Shown in pieces: positions 25,964-34,982 of a stretch of 64,000 nt of DNA. The stretch lies in NCBI GenBank assembly GCA_963825505.1, contig CAWGTL010000004.1, forward strand, positions 248,001 to 312,000, given 5' to 3'. Positions within the stretch are counted from its first letter, which is position 1. Each line of letters begins with the position of its first letter. Below the pieces are notes generated by a model. The model worked only from the letters and a program-made list of their open reading frames with translations, was not told the DNA's origin and did no database searches. The DNA is from JBBQSN01 sp963825505. GTDB lineage: Bacteria > Actinomycetota > Actinomycetes > Actinomycetales > CAWJMD01. The translations under genes were made by a program, and so were the position numbers.

Positions 25964-27489
25964 CGGTCGCCCTCCTCGGCCCCGGACGCCGGGTGGGAGG
26001 GCGCGTCGGCCCCCTGCTCGTGCACGGCCTCCACAGTGGCAGCAGCCGGGGCCGCGTCGGCGGCGACACGCTCCCCGAGCCAGCGCAGCCCGCTGTCGCG
26101 AGAGGACTTCAGCAGCACGACGTCACCGGCGCGCAGCTCGGCGCGCAGCAGCTCGAGGGCGGCCTCGGCGTCGGCGACCCACACCGACTCCTCCCCCCAC
26201 GAGCCCTCCATCACCGCGCCGGTGTGGATCGGCCGCGCGCCCTCCCCCACGGCGACGACGCGGGAGACGTCGAGCCGGACGGCCAGCCGGCCGAGCTCGT
26301 CGTGCAGGCGCACCGACTCGTCACCGAGCTCGAGCATGCCGCCGAGCACGGCCCAGGTGCGACCCTCCGGACGGCGCATCTGCACCAGCGCCTTGAGCGC
26401 GGCGCGCATCGAGTCGGGGTTGGCGTTGTAGGCGTCGTTGACGACCGTGACGCCGTCCGCGCGGTGGGTGACCTCCATCCGCCAGCGGCTCGAGGCGCGC
26501 GCGGAGGTCAGCAGGTCTGCCACCTGCTCGACGGTGCCGCCGAGCAGGAGCGCGACGGCGGCGGCCGACAGGGCGTTGGCGACGTGGTGCTCGCCGTGCA
26601 GCCCGAGGCTCACCGGTGCGCGTCCGGACGCCTCGGGCAGCTCGCTCACCAGCTCGAACGACGCGCGTCCCTCGTCGTCCAGGACGACGTGGTCAGCACG
26701 CACCTGGGCGCCGGAGGCGGCGACCAGACCCGTCCCGACCACGCGCGCGCCGACCCGGTCGGCGTGCTCGCGCATCGCGGCCACGCGGTGGTCGTCGAGG
26801 TTGAGCACGGCGGTGCCCTCGGGCGTGAGCGCCTGCACCAGCTCGGACTTGGCGGCCTGGACCGCCTCGACCGAGCCGAACTCGCCCGCGTGCGCCCACC
26901 CGACGTTGAGCACCACCGAGACGTCCGGCGGCGCGATGGTGCAGAGGTACTCGAGGTGGCCGGCGCCACGCGCCCCCATCTCGACGACGAGGTACCGGGT
27001 GCCGGGCCCGGTGCGGCAGACCGTGAGCGGCACACCGATCTCGGAGTTGTAGGACTCCTGCGCGGCGACCGTGGGACCCAGGCCGGCCAGCACGTGCGCC
27101 ATCAGGTCCTTGGTGCTGGTCTTGCCGGACGAGCCGGTGACGGCGACGACGGTGAGGTCGTGCCCCGCGGCCTCGACGACGTCGCGCGCGAGCAGCCCGA
27201 AGGCGGTCTCGGTGTCGTCGACCACGAGCTGCGCCACCGGGACGTCGACCTCGCGCTGCACCAGCGCAGCCACCGCACCCGCGGCGTGGGCGGCGCCGAC
27301 GAAGTCGTGGCCGTCGGCGTGCTCCCCGGCACGGGCGACGTACAGCCCGCCGGGGCCGCACAGCCGCGAGTCGGTGACGACCGGGCCGTCGACGACCAGC
27401 GCCTCGGCCTCGGCCGGGGACGTGCCGGGCGGCAGGACGAGGCGCCCGGCGGTGGCGGTGACCACCTCGTGCAGTGTCAGCGGGATCAC
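25960..27489 (-). CDS. murF: UDP-MurNAc-tripeptide--D-Ala-D-Ala ligase
   Basis: Completes the pentapeptide by adding D-Ala-D-Ala. 509 residues. Seen: VVTDSRLCGPGGLYVA, VVAVTGSSGKTSTKDLMAHVL near residue 121, QESYNSEIGVPLTV, VVEMGARGAGHLEYLC, ANALSAAAVALLLG and VNDAYNANPDSMRAALKAL. GTG start at 27489 overlapping the murE stop (GTGA). A ~30-residue Ala/Glu-rich C-terminal tail is extra. Confidence 0.97.
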   Translation of the reverse strand: MIPLTLHEVVTATAGRLVLPPGTSPAEAEALVVDGPVVTDSRLCGPGGLYVARAGEHADGHDFVGAAHAAGAVAALVQREVDVPVAQLVVDDTETAFGLLARDVVEAAGHDLTVVAVTGSSGKTSTKDLMAHVLAGLGPTVAAQESYNSEIGVPLTVCRTGPGTRYLVVEMGARGAGHLEYLCTIAPPDVSVVLNVGWAHAGEFGSVEAVQAAKSELVQALTPEGTAVLNLDDHRVAAMREHADRVGARVVGTGLVAASGAQVRADHVVLDDEGRASFELVSELPEASGRAPVSLGLHGEHHVANALSAAAVALLLGGTVEQVADLLTSARASSRWRMEVTHRADGVTVVNDAYNANPDSMRAALKALVQMRRPEGRTWAVLGGMLELGDESVRLHDELGRLAVRLDVSRVVAVGEGARPIHTGAVMEGSWGEESVWVADAEAALELLRAELRAGDVVLLKSSRDSGLRWLGERVAADAAPAAATVEAVHEQGADAPSHPASGAEEGDR

Positions 27490-29183
27490 CGGGCACCGCC
27501 CGCGGTGCCCGCGCCGGCGAGCAGCCGCTCGAGCACCTCGCGGTCGTCGAACGGGTGCACCGTGCCGGCGACCTCCTGACCGGTCTCGTGCCCCTTGCCG
27601 GCCACCAGCAGGGTGCCGCCCGCCGCGGCCCGCGCGTGGTCGAGCGCCGCCGCGACCGCCTCGGCGCGGTCCGCGACCTCGAGCACGGTGACCGTCCTGC
27701 CGCCCTGGGCGGCGGCTGCCTCCCGCGCGCCGACGAGGACGGCCGCGCGGATGGCGGCGGGGTCCTCCGAGCGCGGGTTGTCGTCGGTGACGACGACGAC
27801 GTCGGCCTCCTGCGCCGCCGCGGCGCCCATCGCAGCCCGCTTGCCCGGGTCGCGGTCGCCGCCGGCACCGAGCACGACGACCAGCGGCCCGCTCGTGCGC
27901 CGCCGGAGCGCGCGCAGCGCCACCGCGACCGCCCGCGGGGTGTGGGCGTAGTCGACCACCGCCAGCGGCGCGGCCGGGTCGTGGACCGGGGCGGGCACGA
28001 CCTGCATCCGACCGGGGACGCCGGCAGCGCCGGCCAGGCCGGCGGAGACCTCGTCGGCGCCCAGCCCGGCGAGGGTGAGGACGAGCGCGGCGACGGCGGT
28101 GTTGGCGACGTTGAACTCGCCCGGGAGCGGGCTGGTGAGCGCCCAGCCGTCGGCGGCCGCGGCACCGGCGGCGCCGGTCGCGGACCGGAGCACGAAGGTC
28201 GTCCCCGCGCCGTCCGCGGCCGGCGCGAGCTGCTCCGCCCGGTGGTCGGCGGGGGCCGACGGGTCGTCGCAGGCCGGGGTCGCGACCGTCACGACCGGCA
28301 CCCCGGCGGCGCGCGCGTCACCGGCCAGGCGGCGGCCCCACGCGTCGTCGACGCAGACGACGGCCTGCTCGCACCGCTGCGGGACGAACAGCGAGGCCTT
28401 GGCGGCGTAGTAGTGCTCGAGGTCGGGGTGGAAGTCGAGGTGGTCCTGGCTCAGGTTCGTGAAACCCGCGACGTCGTAACGGATCCCGTCGACCCGGTGC
28501 AGCGCGAGGGCGTGGCTCGAGACCTCCATCGCGCACGCGTCGACCTGCTGCTCGCGCATCACGGCGAGCAGCGCCTGCAGGTCGGTCGACTCCGGGGTGG
28601 TGCGCACGCTCGGCACCCGCCGGTCGGCGATCCGGGTCTCGACCGTGCCCACCAGCCCGGTGGTGCGGCCGGACGCCCTCAGCGCCGACTCGAGCAGGTA
28701 GCAGGTGGTGGTCTTCCCGTTCGTCCCGGTGATGCCGAGCATCACCAGGTCGTCGGCTGGCCGGCCGTAGACCTCGGCCGCCACCTCGCCCAGCACCCCG
28801 CGCGGGTCGGGTGCGACGAGCAGCGGCACGCCGGCGGTCCCGCCGAGCAGGTCGAGGCCCACCGGGTCGGTGAGGACGGCCACGGCGCCCTGCCGCACCA
28901 CCTGGTCGACGAACCGGGCGCCGTGCACGGTCGAACCCGGCAGCGCGGCGTAGAGGTCACCGGGACGCACCGCCCGCGAGTCGTGGGTGACCCCGCTCAG
29001 GACGGGGTCGGACGCCGCCGGTCCGGACGCGTCCGCGCGCACCTCGCCACCGGCGGCGGACGCGATCGCCGACAGCCTCACCCCCGGGACGGCCAGCGGC
29101 CGCGGAGGACCGGCCGCGGCGGCCACCGGACCCGTCGTGACGGGGTCGGGCGGAGCGGCGGGCACGGCGTCGAGGCTACTCAC
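27486..29183 (-). CDS. murE: UDP-MurNAc-L-Ala-D-Glu--diamino acid ligase
   Basis: Adds the third residue of the stem peptide. 565 residues. Seen: GVTHDSRAVRPGDLYAALPG, LGITGTNGKTTTCYLLE near residue 154, TTPESTDLQ, EVSSHALALHRVDG, NLSQDHLDFHPDLEHYYAAK, VDYAHTPRAVAVALRALR, GAGGDRDPGKRAAMG, and DDNPRSEDPAAIR. The DNPR motif is the form associated with meso-diaminopimelate specificity, whereas several Micrococcales use Lys or Orn, so the substrate is left open. GTG start at 29183 overlapping ftsI (GTGA). Confidence 0.96.
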   Translation of the reverse strand: MSSLDAVPAAPPDPVTTGPVAAAAGPPRPLAVPGVRLSAIASAAGGEVRADASGPAASDPVLSGVTHDSRAVRPGDLYAALPGSTVHGARFVDQVVRQGAVAVLTDPVGLDLLGGTAGVPLLVAPDPRGVLGEVAAEVYGRPADDLVMLGITGTNGKTTTCYLLESALRASGRTTGLVGTVETRIADRRVPSVRTTPESTDLQALLAVMREQQVDACAMEVSSHALALHRVDGIRYDVAGFTNLSQDHLDFHPDLEHYYAAKASLFVPQRCEQAVVCVDDAWGRRLAGDARAAGVPVVTVATPACDDPSAPADHRAEQLAPAADGAGTTFVLRSATGAAGAAAADGWALTSPLPGEFNVANTAVAALVLTLAGLGADEVSAGLAGAAGVPGRMQVVPAPVHDPAAPLAVVDYAHTPRAVAVALRALRRRTSGPLVVVLGAGGDRDPGKRAAMGAAAAQEADVVVVTDDNPRSEDPAAIRAAVLVGAREAAAAQGGRTVTVLEVADRAEAVAAALDHARAAAGGTLLVAGKGHETGQEVAGTVHPFDDREVLERLLAGAGTAGGAR

Positions 29184-31186
29184 TCCCACGTGAGCGGGTA
29201 CGGCGTGGCCCGGGTCCCCGTGGGGGGGATGCCGAGGTCCTGCAGCGCGAACGACATGACGTCCTTGAACACCGGCGCGGCCACCGTCCCGCCGTAGTAC
29301 CCGTTGGTGGGCCGCTGGATCACCACGGCCACGACGATCTTCGGGTCGTCGGCGGGCGCCATGCCGATGAACGAGCCGGTGTAGCCGCTGTACCCGCCCG
29401 GACCGGGCGCCTGGGCGGTACCCGTCTTGCCGGCGATCCGGTAGCCGGGGATCGCGGCGTTGCCGCCGGTGCCCTCGTCGACCGCGCTCTCCAGCATCGT
29501 GCGCACCGCGGCGGCCGTCTCCGGGCTCACCACCTGCGTGGCCCGGGATGCCGGCGCCTCGTCGAACAGCCCGTCGTCGCCGGCGACGCCGTCGACCAGC
29601 CGCGGGGTCATCCGCACGCCGTCGTTGCCGATCGTGGCGAAGACGTTCGCCGCCTGCAGCGCGTTGGTGGACACGCCCTGGCCGAAGAGGATCGCGAACT
29701 GCTGGCGACCGTCCCAGTCGTCCGGCTGGGCCAGGATGCCCCTGCTCTCGCCGGGGAACTCGAGCCCGCTCGGCTGCCCGATGCCGAACCGGGTGAGGTA
29801 GTCGTGGCGCTGCTGCTTGGTGAGCATCTGGCCGGCCTGCACCGTGCCGGTGTTGGACGACTCCGCGAGCACGCCCGCGAAGGTGCGCTTCTGGACGCCG
29901 TGCTCGTGGGAGTCCTTGAAGGTCTGCCCGTTCTCGGTCGTGTAGCGGTAGGGCACCTCGAACTGGGTGGTCGGCGTGACCAGCCCCTCCTCGAGCACCG
30001 CGGCCGCGGTGACGACCTTGGCGGTGGAGCCGGGCTCGAACACGTCCGACAGCGCGCGGGAGCCGCGGTCCGCGGCGTCGGAGGCGCCCGGGTCGTTGGG
30101 GTCGACCGACGGCGACTCGGCGAGCGCCAGGATGTTGCCGGTCTCCACCTCGATCGCGATCGCCGCACCCCACTCGGCCCTGGACGCCGCCACCTGGGCC
30201 GTCACCGACTGCTGGGCGTACCACTGCAGGTCGCGGTCGATCGTCAGGCGGACGTTGCGACCGTCGACCGCCGGCTGCTCGGCCATGTCGCCGGTGGGGA
30301 TCATCTGGCCGTCGCGGCCGCGCTCGAAGTTGCGCGAGCCGTCGGTGCCGGCCAGGACGTCGTCGAGGCTGCCCTCGATACCCGCCTGCCCCGCGCCGTC
30401 GGCCCCGGTGAAGCCGAGCAGGTTGCCCGCGACCGCGCCCGCCGGGTACGACCGCACGCTGGTCTTCTCGCCGTAGAGGCCCGGCACCCGCAGCTGCTGG
30501 ATCTCCCGCCACGTCTCGGGCGTGACGCCCTTGGCCACGTAGGCGAACCTGGAGTCGCCCGTGAGGGCGTACCGCACCGTCGCCTCGTCCTGCCCGGTGA
30601 TGGCGGCGATGTCGGCCGCCGCGCCCTCGACGCCGGTGCCACCGCCGCCGTGCTCGCTGCCGGTGTACACCGGCACCAGGGTCTGGTCGACGGTGATGTT
30701 GCGACGCTCGACGTTGGAGGCCAGCACCACGCCGTCGGCGTCGGTGATCTGTCCGCGGTCGGCCACCAGCGTGGTGGTGACCAGCCGGTTGCCGAGGGCC
30801 TCGCTCGCCAGGGTCGAGGCGTCCAGTCCCTGCATCTGCACGAGCCGGGCCGCGAACAGGCTGAGCACCACCAGGACGAGCAGCACGAAGCCGCGCGCGC
30901 GGCGGTCGTGGCGGACCGGACGCGGGTGGGGACGGCCGCGCGCGGCGGGCGGTGCGGCGGCCGGTGCCCGCCGCGGCGCGGGGACGGCCCCCCGGGACGC
31001 GGTCCGGGCGCTCGACGCCTTCCCCGCGCCCGACGCCTTCGCGCCGGTGGCCTTCCCCCGCGCGTCGGGCGCGCGTCGTGGCGACGGCGCGCGACCTGAG
31101 GCCGTCCGCGACCCGGTGCCCGTGGTCGCGCCGCGCTGGGGGGCCTTGGGCCGGGAGGGCCGGCGGGTGGGGCCGGTGAGGGTCAC
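29180..31186 (-). CDS. ftsI: septal D,D-transpeptidase FtsI (PBP3/PbpB)
   Basis: Class B penicillin-binding protein, 668 residues. Seen: a ~95-residue basic Ala/Arg/Lys-rich cytoplasmic tail, one membrane anchor (RGFVLLVLVVLSLFAARLVQMQ), a PBP dimer domain, and transpeptidase motifs S-x-x-K (PGSTAKVV, near residue 386), S-x-N (ESSNTGT, near residue 443) and K-T-G-T (AGKTGTAQ, near residue 586). GTG start at 31186 overlaps ftsL. The C-terminus (YPLTWE) lacks a PASTA domain. Confidence 0.97.
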   Translation of the reverse strand: MTLTGPTRRPSRPKAPQRGATTGTGSRTASGRAPSPRRAPDARGKATGAKASGAGKASSARTASRGAVPAPRRAPAAAPPAARGRPHPRPVRHDRRARGFVLLVLVVLSLFAARLVQMQGLDASTLASEALGNRLVTTTLVADRGQITDADGVVLASNVERRNITVDQTLVPVYTGSEHGGGGTGVEGAAADIAAITGQDEATVRYALTGDSRFAYVAKGVTPETWREIQQLRVPGLYGEKTSVRSYPAGAVAGNLLGFTGADGAGQAGIEGSLDDVLAGTDGSRNFERGRDGQMIPTGDMAEQPAVDGRNVRLTIDRDLQWYAQQSVTAQVAASRAEWGAAIAIEVETGNILALAESPSVDPNDPGASDAADRGSRALSDVFEPGSTAKVVTAAAVLEEGLVTPTTQFEVPYRYTTENGQTFKDSHEHGVQKRTFAGVLAESSNTGTVQAGQMLTKQQRHDYLTRFGIGQPSGLEFPGESRGILAQPDDWDGRQQFAILFGQGVSTNALQAANVFATIGNDGVRMTPRLVDGVAGDDGLFDEAPASRATQVVSPETAAAVRTMLESAVDEGTGGNAAIPGYRIAGKTGTAQAPGPGGYSGYTGSFIGMAPADDPKIVVAVVIQRPTNGYYGGTVAAPVFKDVMSFALQDLGIPPTGTRATPYPLTWE

Positions 31187-31860
31187 GGCGTGGCCGCCGT
31201 CCCGCCGCCGCCCACGCCGACGGCGCCGTCGCCGACGGGCGGGGCGGCCGGGTCGACCGGCGCGGTGCCGGCGGAGTCACCCGTCCCGGCCGCACCCGTC
31301 CCGGCCGCGGCCTGAGCCGCGGCGGCGCGGTCGGCCTCGGCCCGGATCCGGGCGGCCTCGGCCTGGGCGGCCTGCTCGGCGGTGGCCGGCGCCTGCGGCA
31401 CGACGTCGAGCCCGGCGGCAGGGATGGACGCCGCAGCCGGGGCGGTGCCGGCGTCGGCCGGGGCCGGGGAACCGAGCACGGTGCCGTCGCTCATCCGGAT
31501 GAAGGCCGGGTTGACGTTGGGGACCATCCCGAGGTCGCGGGCGCGGTCGGACAGCACGGCCGGCGAGGCCCGGACGGCGAGCTGCTCGCTGAGGTCCTGC
31601 TCGTCCTCGGTGAGCTGCACCTGCCGGCTCTCCAGGACGTGCTCGGTGTACGCACCGCGTGACAGCACGATGTTGATGACGAGCACGCCGAGCAGGCTGG
31701 CCACCAGGACGGCGGCGCAGAGCGCGGCGAACGGCAGCCGCAGGCGCGTGGACGCGGGCGGGGCGAGCAGGGTGAGCCGGGGGCGCGGCGCGGGGGTGGC
31801 CGGGCGCGCACGGCGGACGGCGGACGCCACCCGGGCGCGGGCGGCGGCTGCCGGGCTCAC
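31183..31860 (-). CDS. ftsL: cell division protein FtsL-like
   Basis: 225-residue bitopic protein at the ftsL position. Seen: a basic N-terminus, one transmembrane helix near residues 43-65 (LPFAALCAAVLVASLLGVLVINIVLS), then a heptad-rich stretch (HVLESRQVQLTEDEQDLSEQLAVRASPAVLSDRARDLGMV) and a Pro/Ala/Gly-rich extracytoplasmic tail of ~110 residues ending in a Gly repeat. FtsL sequences are poorly conserved, so the call rests on topology and position between rsmH and ftsI. GTG start at 31860 overlaps the rsmH stop by 4 bases. Confidence 0.85.
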   Translation of the reverse strand: MSPAAAARARVASAVRRARPATPAPRPRLTLLAPPASTRLRLPFAALCAAVLVASLLGVLVINIVLSRGAYTEHVLESRQVQLTEDEQDLSEQLAVRASPAVLSDRARDLGMVPNVNPAFIRMSDGTVLGSPAPADAGTAPAAASIPAAGLDVVPQAPATAEQAAQAEAARIRAEADRAAAAQAAAGTGAAGTGDSAGTAPVDPAAPPVGDGAVGVGGGGTAATP

Positions 31861-32828
31861 GCCGCCACCTCGTCCGGACGCAGCCGCTCGGCCGCACGCA
31901 GGCGCACCGAGGCGGCCCGCGGGTTGGTCTCCTGCTCCGGCGCGGGCGCGGTCTCGGCGCCCCGGGTGAGCAGGCGGAAGGTCGGGGCGTGCTCCGGCAG
32001 CTCGACGGGCAGGCCCAGCGGCGCGGTGCTGGTGGTGCGGGCGGCGAGCACCTGCTTGGTGAGGCGGTCCTCGAGCGAGTGGTACGACATCACGACGACG
32101 CGCCCGCCGACGGCGAGGGCGCGCACGGCCGCCGGCAGGGCGCGCTCGAGCGCCTCGAGCTCGCCGTTGACCTCGATCCGCAGCGCCTGGAAGGTGCGCT
32201 TGGCGGGGTTGCCGCCGGTGCGCCGGGTGGCGGCCGGGACGCTGGCGCGGACCAGGTCGACCAGGCGCGCGCTGGTGGTGAACGGGGCTGCGGCGCGCTC
32301 GCGCACGACGGCGTCGGCGATCCGGCGGGCGAACCGCTCCTCGCCGTAGCTGCGCAGGATCCGGGCCAGGTCGGCCGCCGGGTAGGTGTTGAGCACGTCG
32401 GCGGCGGTGCGGCCGCGGGACTGGTCCATCCGCATGTCCAGCGGCGCGTCGTGGCTGTAGGAGAAGCCGCGGTCGGTCTCGTCCAGCTGGAGCGAGGAGA
32501 CCCCGAGGTCGAGCAGCACGCCCTGCACCGCCGGCAGCCCGAGACCGGCGAGCACCTGCTCGATCTCGTCGTAGACGGCGTGCACGAGGCTCACGCGCTC
32601 GCCGAAGACCGCGAGCCGGCGGCCGGCCAGCTCGATCGCCTGCGGGTCGCGGTCGATGCCGACCAGGCGCGCCCGCGGGCAGCGCCGCAGCAGCGCCTCG
32701 CTGTGGCCGCCCATGCCGAGGGTGGCGTCGACGACGACCGCTCCGGGCTCCTCGAGCGCGGGCGCGAGCAGCGCGACGCAGCGGTCGAGCAGCACGGGCA
32801 CGTGGCGCGCTGCGGCATCGGGGGACAT
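31857..32828 (-). CDS. rsmH: 16S rRNA (cytosine1402-N4)-methyltransferase
   Basis: RsmH (MraW) methylates C1402 in the decoding centre, with SAM. 323 residues. Seen: HVPVLLDRCVALLAPAL, the SAM motif VVDATLGMGGHSEALLRRCP near residue 34, GVLLDLGVSSLQLDETDRGFSYSHDAPLDMRMDQSRGRTAADVLNTY, NPAKRTFQALRIEVNGELEALERAL and VVMSYHSLEDRLTKQ. ATG at 32828. A structured RNA lies in the 276-bp gap upstream of it. Confidence 0.97.
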   Translation of the reverse strand: MSPDAAARHVPVLLDRCVALLAPALEEPGAVVVDATLGMGGHSEALLRRCPRARLVGIDRDPQAIELAGRRLAVFGERVSLVHAVYDEIEQVLAGLGLPAVQGVLLDLGVSSLQLDETDRGFSYSHDAPLDMRMDQSRGRTAADVLNTYPAADLARILRSYGEERFARRIADAVVRERAAAPFTTSARLVDLVRASVPAATRRTGGNPAKRTFQALRIEVNGELEALERALPAAVRALAVGGRVVVMSYHSLEDRLTKQVLAARTTSTAPLGLPVELPEHAPTFRLLTRGAETAPAPEQETNPRAASVRLRAAERLRPDEVAA

Positions 32829-32973
32829 CTCGACCCTTCACGTGGTGCGGGTGCGCCGTCGGTCCGGGCGGCTGCCCGGGGTCCACGGCGCGGGGGAAGT
32901 GGGACGTGCGCGTGTGGGGGAAGGGGGGTCGCAGTCGTCGCCGGGTCGCGTCCGGCGAGGTCCTGGGCGAGGC

Positions 32974-33063
32974 CCGTCCGGCCTGGTCTCCCTCCGTCCG
33001 CGCGCCCTGGCACCGGGGAAGGTGCGCCAGGACAGGCGGTCGGCTGGAGACCGGGTCGGACGG
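32974..33063 (-). ncRNA. candidate mraW RNA motif (5' leader of rsmH)
   Basis: Long hairpin in the mraZ-rsmH gap. The outer stem is 32974-32991 with 33046-33063 (18 positions, two mismatches); the inner stem pairs CTGGCACC-type sequence near 33005-33014 with GGTGCGCCAG near 33021-33030 around a GGGGAA loop (minus strand TTCCCC). An mraW RNA motif is known from Actinomycetales, in 5' leaders of mraW operons; position and structure fit. Only a covariance-model search could confirm it. The rest of the gap, including an unusually C-rich minus-strand run near 32900-32930, holds nothing else I recognise. Confidence 0.5.
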
Positions 33064-33104
33064 ACGGCGGGCGGTCGTGCTGGTGGCCCGAGGTGCGGTG
33101 GTGG

Positions 33105-33536
33105 TCAGAACAGGCCGGGGACCACCTCCTCCGCGGTCGTGGCGAAGGCGTTCTCCTGCTCGGACAGGTAGGTCTCCCAGGCCGGGGCGTCCCAGATCTC
33201 GACCCGCGAGCCGGCACCGATGACGGTGACGTCGCGGTCGAGGTGGGCGTAGGTGCGCAGCTGGGCCGGGATGGTGATCCGGCCCTGCTTGTCGGGCAGC
33301 TCGTCGTAGGCGCCGGACAGCAGCACCCGCAGGTAGTCGCGGGCCTGCTTGCTGGCGGTCGGCGCCTGGCGCAGCTGCTCGTGCATCCGCGCGAACTCGG
33401 CGGAGGTGAACACGTACAGGCACCGCTCCTGTCCACGGGTCACGACCAGGCCGGGGGCCAGCTGGTCGCGGAACTTCGCCGGGAGGATCAGCCGGCCCTT
33501 GTCGTCCAGACGCGGGGAGTGCGTGCCGAGGAACAC
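33105..33536 (-). CDS. mraZ: transcriptional regulator MraZ
   Basis: 143-residue AbrB/MazE-fold DNA-binding protein that represses its own dcw operon. Seen: two repeats of the MraZ fold: FLGTHSPRLDDKGRLILPAKFRDQL with VVTRGQERCLYVFTSAEF, and LLSGAYDELPDKQGRITIPAQLRTYA with VTVIGAGSRVEIWDAPAWETYL. The GTG at 33536 begins exactly at the fold (VFLGTH); a longer frame to 33593 was rejected because it runs into the operator. First gene of the dcw cluster. Confidence 0.96.
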   Translation of the reverse strand: MFLGTHSPRLDDKGRLILPAKFRDQLAPGLVVTRGQERCLYVFTSAEFARMHEQLRQAPTASKQARDYLRVLLSGAYDELPDKQGRITIPAQLRTYAHLDRDVTVIGAGSRVEIWDAPAWETYLSEQENAFATTAEEVVPGLF

Positions 33537-33585
33537 CGGCGCCCCTCCCCTCTGTCCGGTCGGAGCCCCCCTGCGCTCCAACGTC

Positions 33586-33617
33586 CTCCACATTACCCCA
33601 CTTCACTCCACGGTCAA
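33586..33617 (-). promoter_or_regulatory. mraZ promoter with three MraZ-type boxes
   Basis: On the minus strand: GTGGAG, GTGGGG and GTGGAG at 33611-33606, 33601-33596 and 33591-33586, exactly 10 bases apart, the spacing known for MraZ operators. A promoter overlaps them: TTGACC (33617-33612), 16-base spacer, TAATGT (33595-33590). The third box covers the -10, which fits autorepression. About 50 bp to the mraZ GTG. Confidence 0.8.
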
Positions 33618-33671
33618 TGCGTCTTCGGCCATGTCGTCCCCGGACTTGAGGCGTCGTCGCAGGTCAGATCG

Positions 33672-33698
33672 GTGGAGCGGGGTGGAGGGCGGGTGGAG
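33672..33698 (+). promoter_or_regulatory. second GTGGAG repeat cluster, plus strand
   Basis: GTGGAG at 33672, 33682 and 33693 on the plus strand, spaced 10 and 11 bases, in the same gap as the mraZ operator but pointing toward moxR. It matches the MraZ-box pattern. The 457-bp gap 33537-33993 has no gene; besides the two operator-like clusters and the mraZ promoter I see no clear plus-strand promoter. Confidence 0.5.
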
Positions 33699-33821
33699 GA
33701 CCAGGTGGCCCCCACGGTCACCGAGCAGGTCCTTCCCGGGCCGGGCGACAGCCAGAGACGTCGTCCGCGTGCTCAGGCCGACCAGCGAGCCGCCTCCCGG
33801 CGCGGTCCCGGGCGGGACGAG

Positions 33822-33846
33822 GTGGTGCCGGTGGGGCGATGTGGAG
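33822..33846 (+). promoter_or_regulatory. third GTGG-repeat cluster, plus strand
   Basis: GTGGTG at 33822, GTGGGG at 33831 and GTGGAG at 33841; the last two are 10 bases apart, as in the mraZ operator. About 150 bp before the moxR start. GC-rich background makes chance hits possible. Confidence 0.35.
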
Positions 33847-33993
33847 GGGGCCTCGCGCCCGCGGATCACGGGTTGGCATCCGCCTCCCCCCCGGCGGCGG
33901 CGTCGCGTACCGTCACCTGCAGCAGATCCGGACCGCCCGACCGGTGGTCACCGACATCAGCCGAACAGGGCCGACCAGCTGGAGGAACCAGGC

Positions 33994-34968
<975 letters not shown>

Positions 34969-34982
34969 CCGCGAGGACGGCG

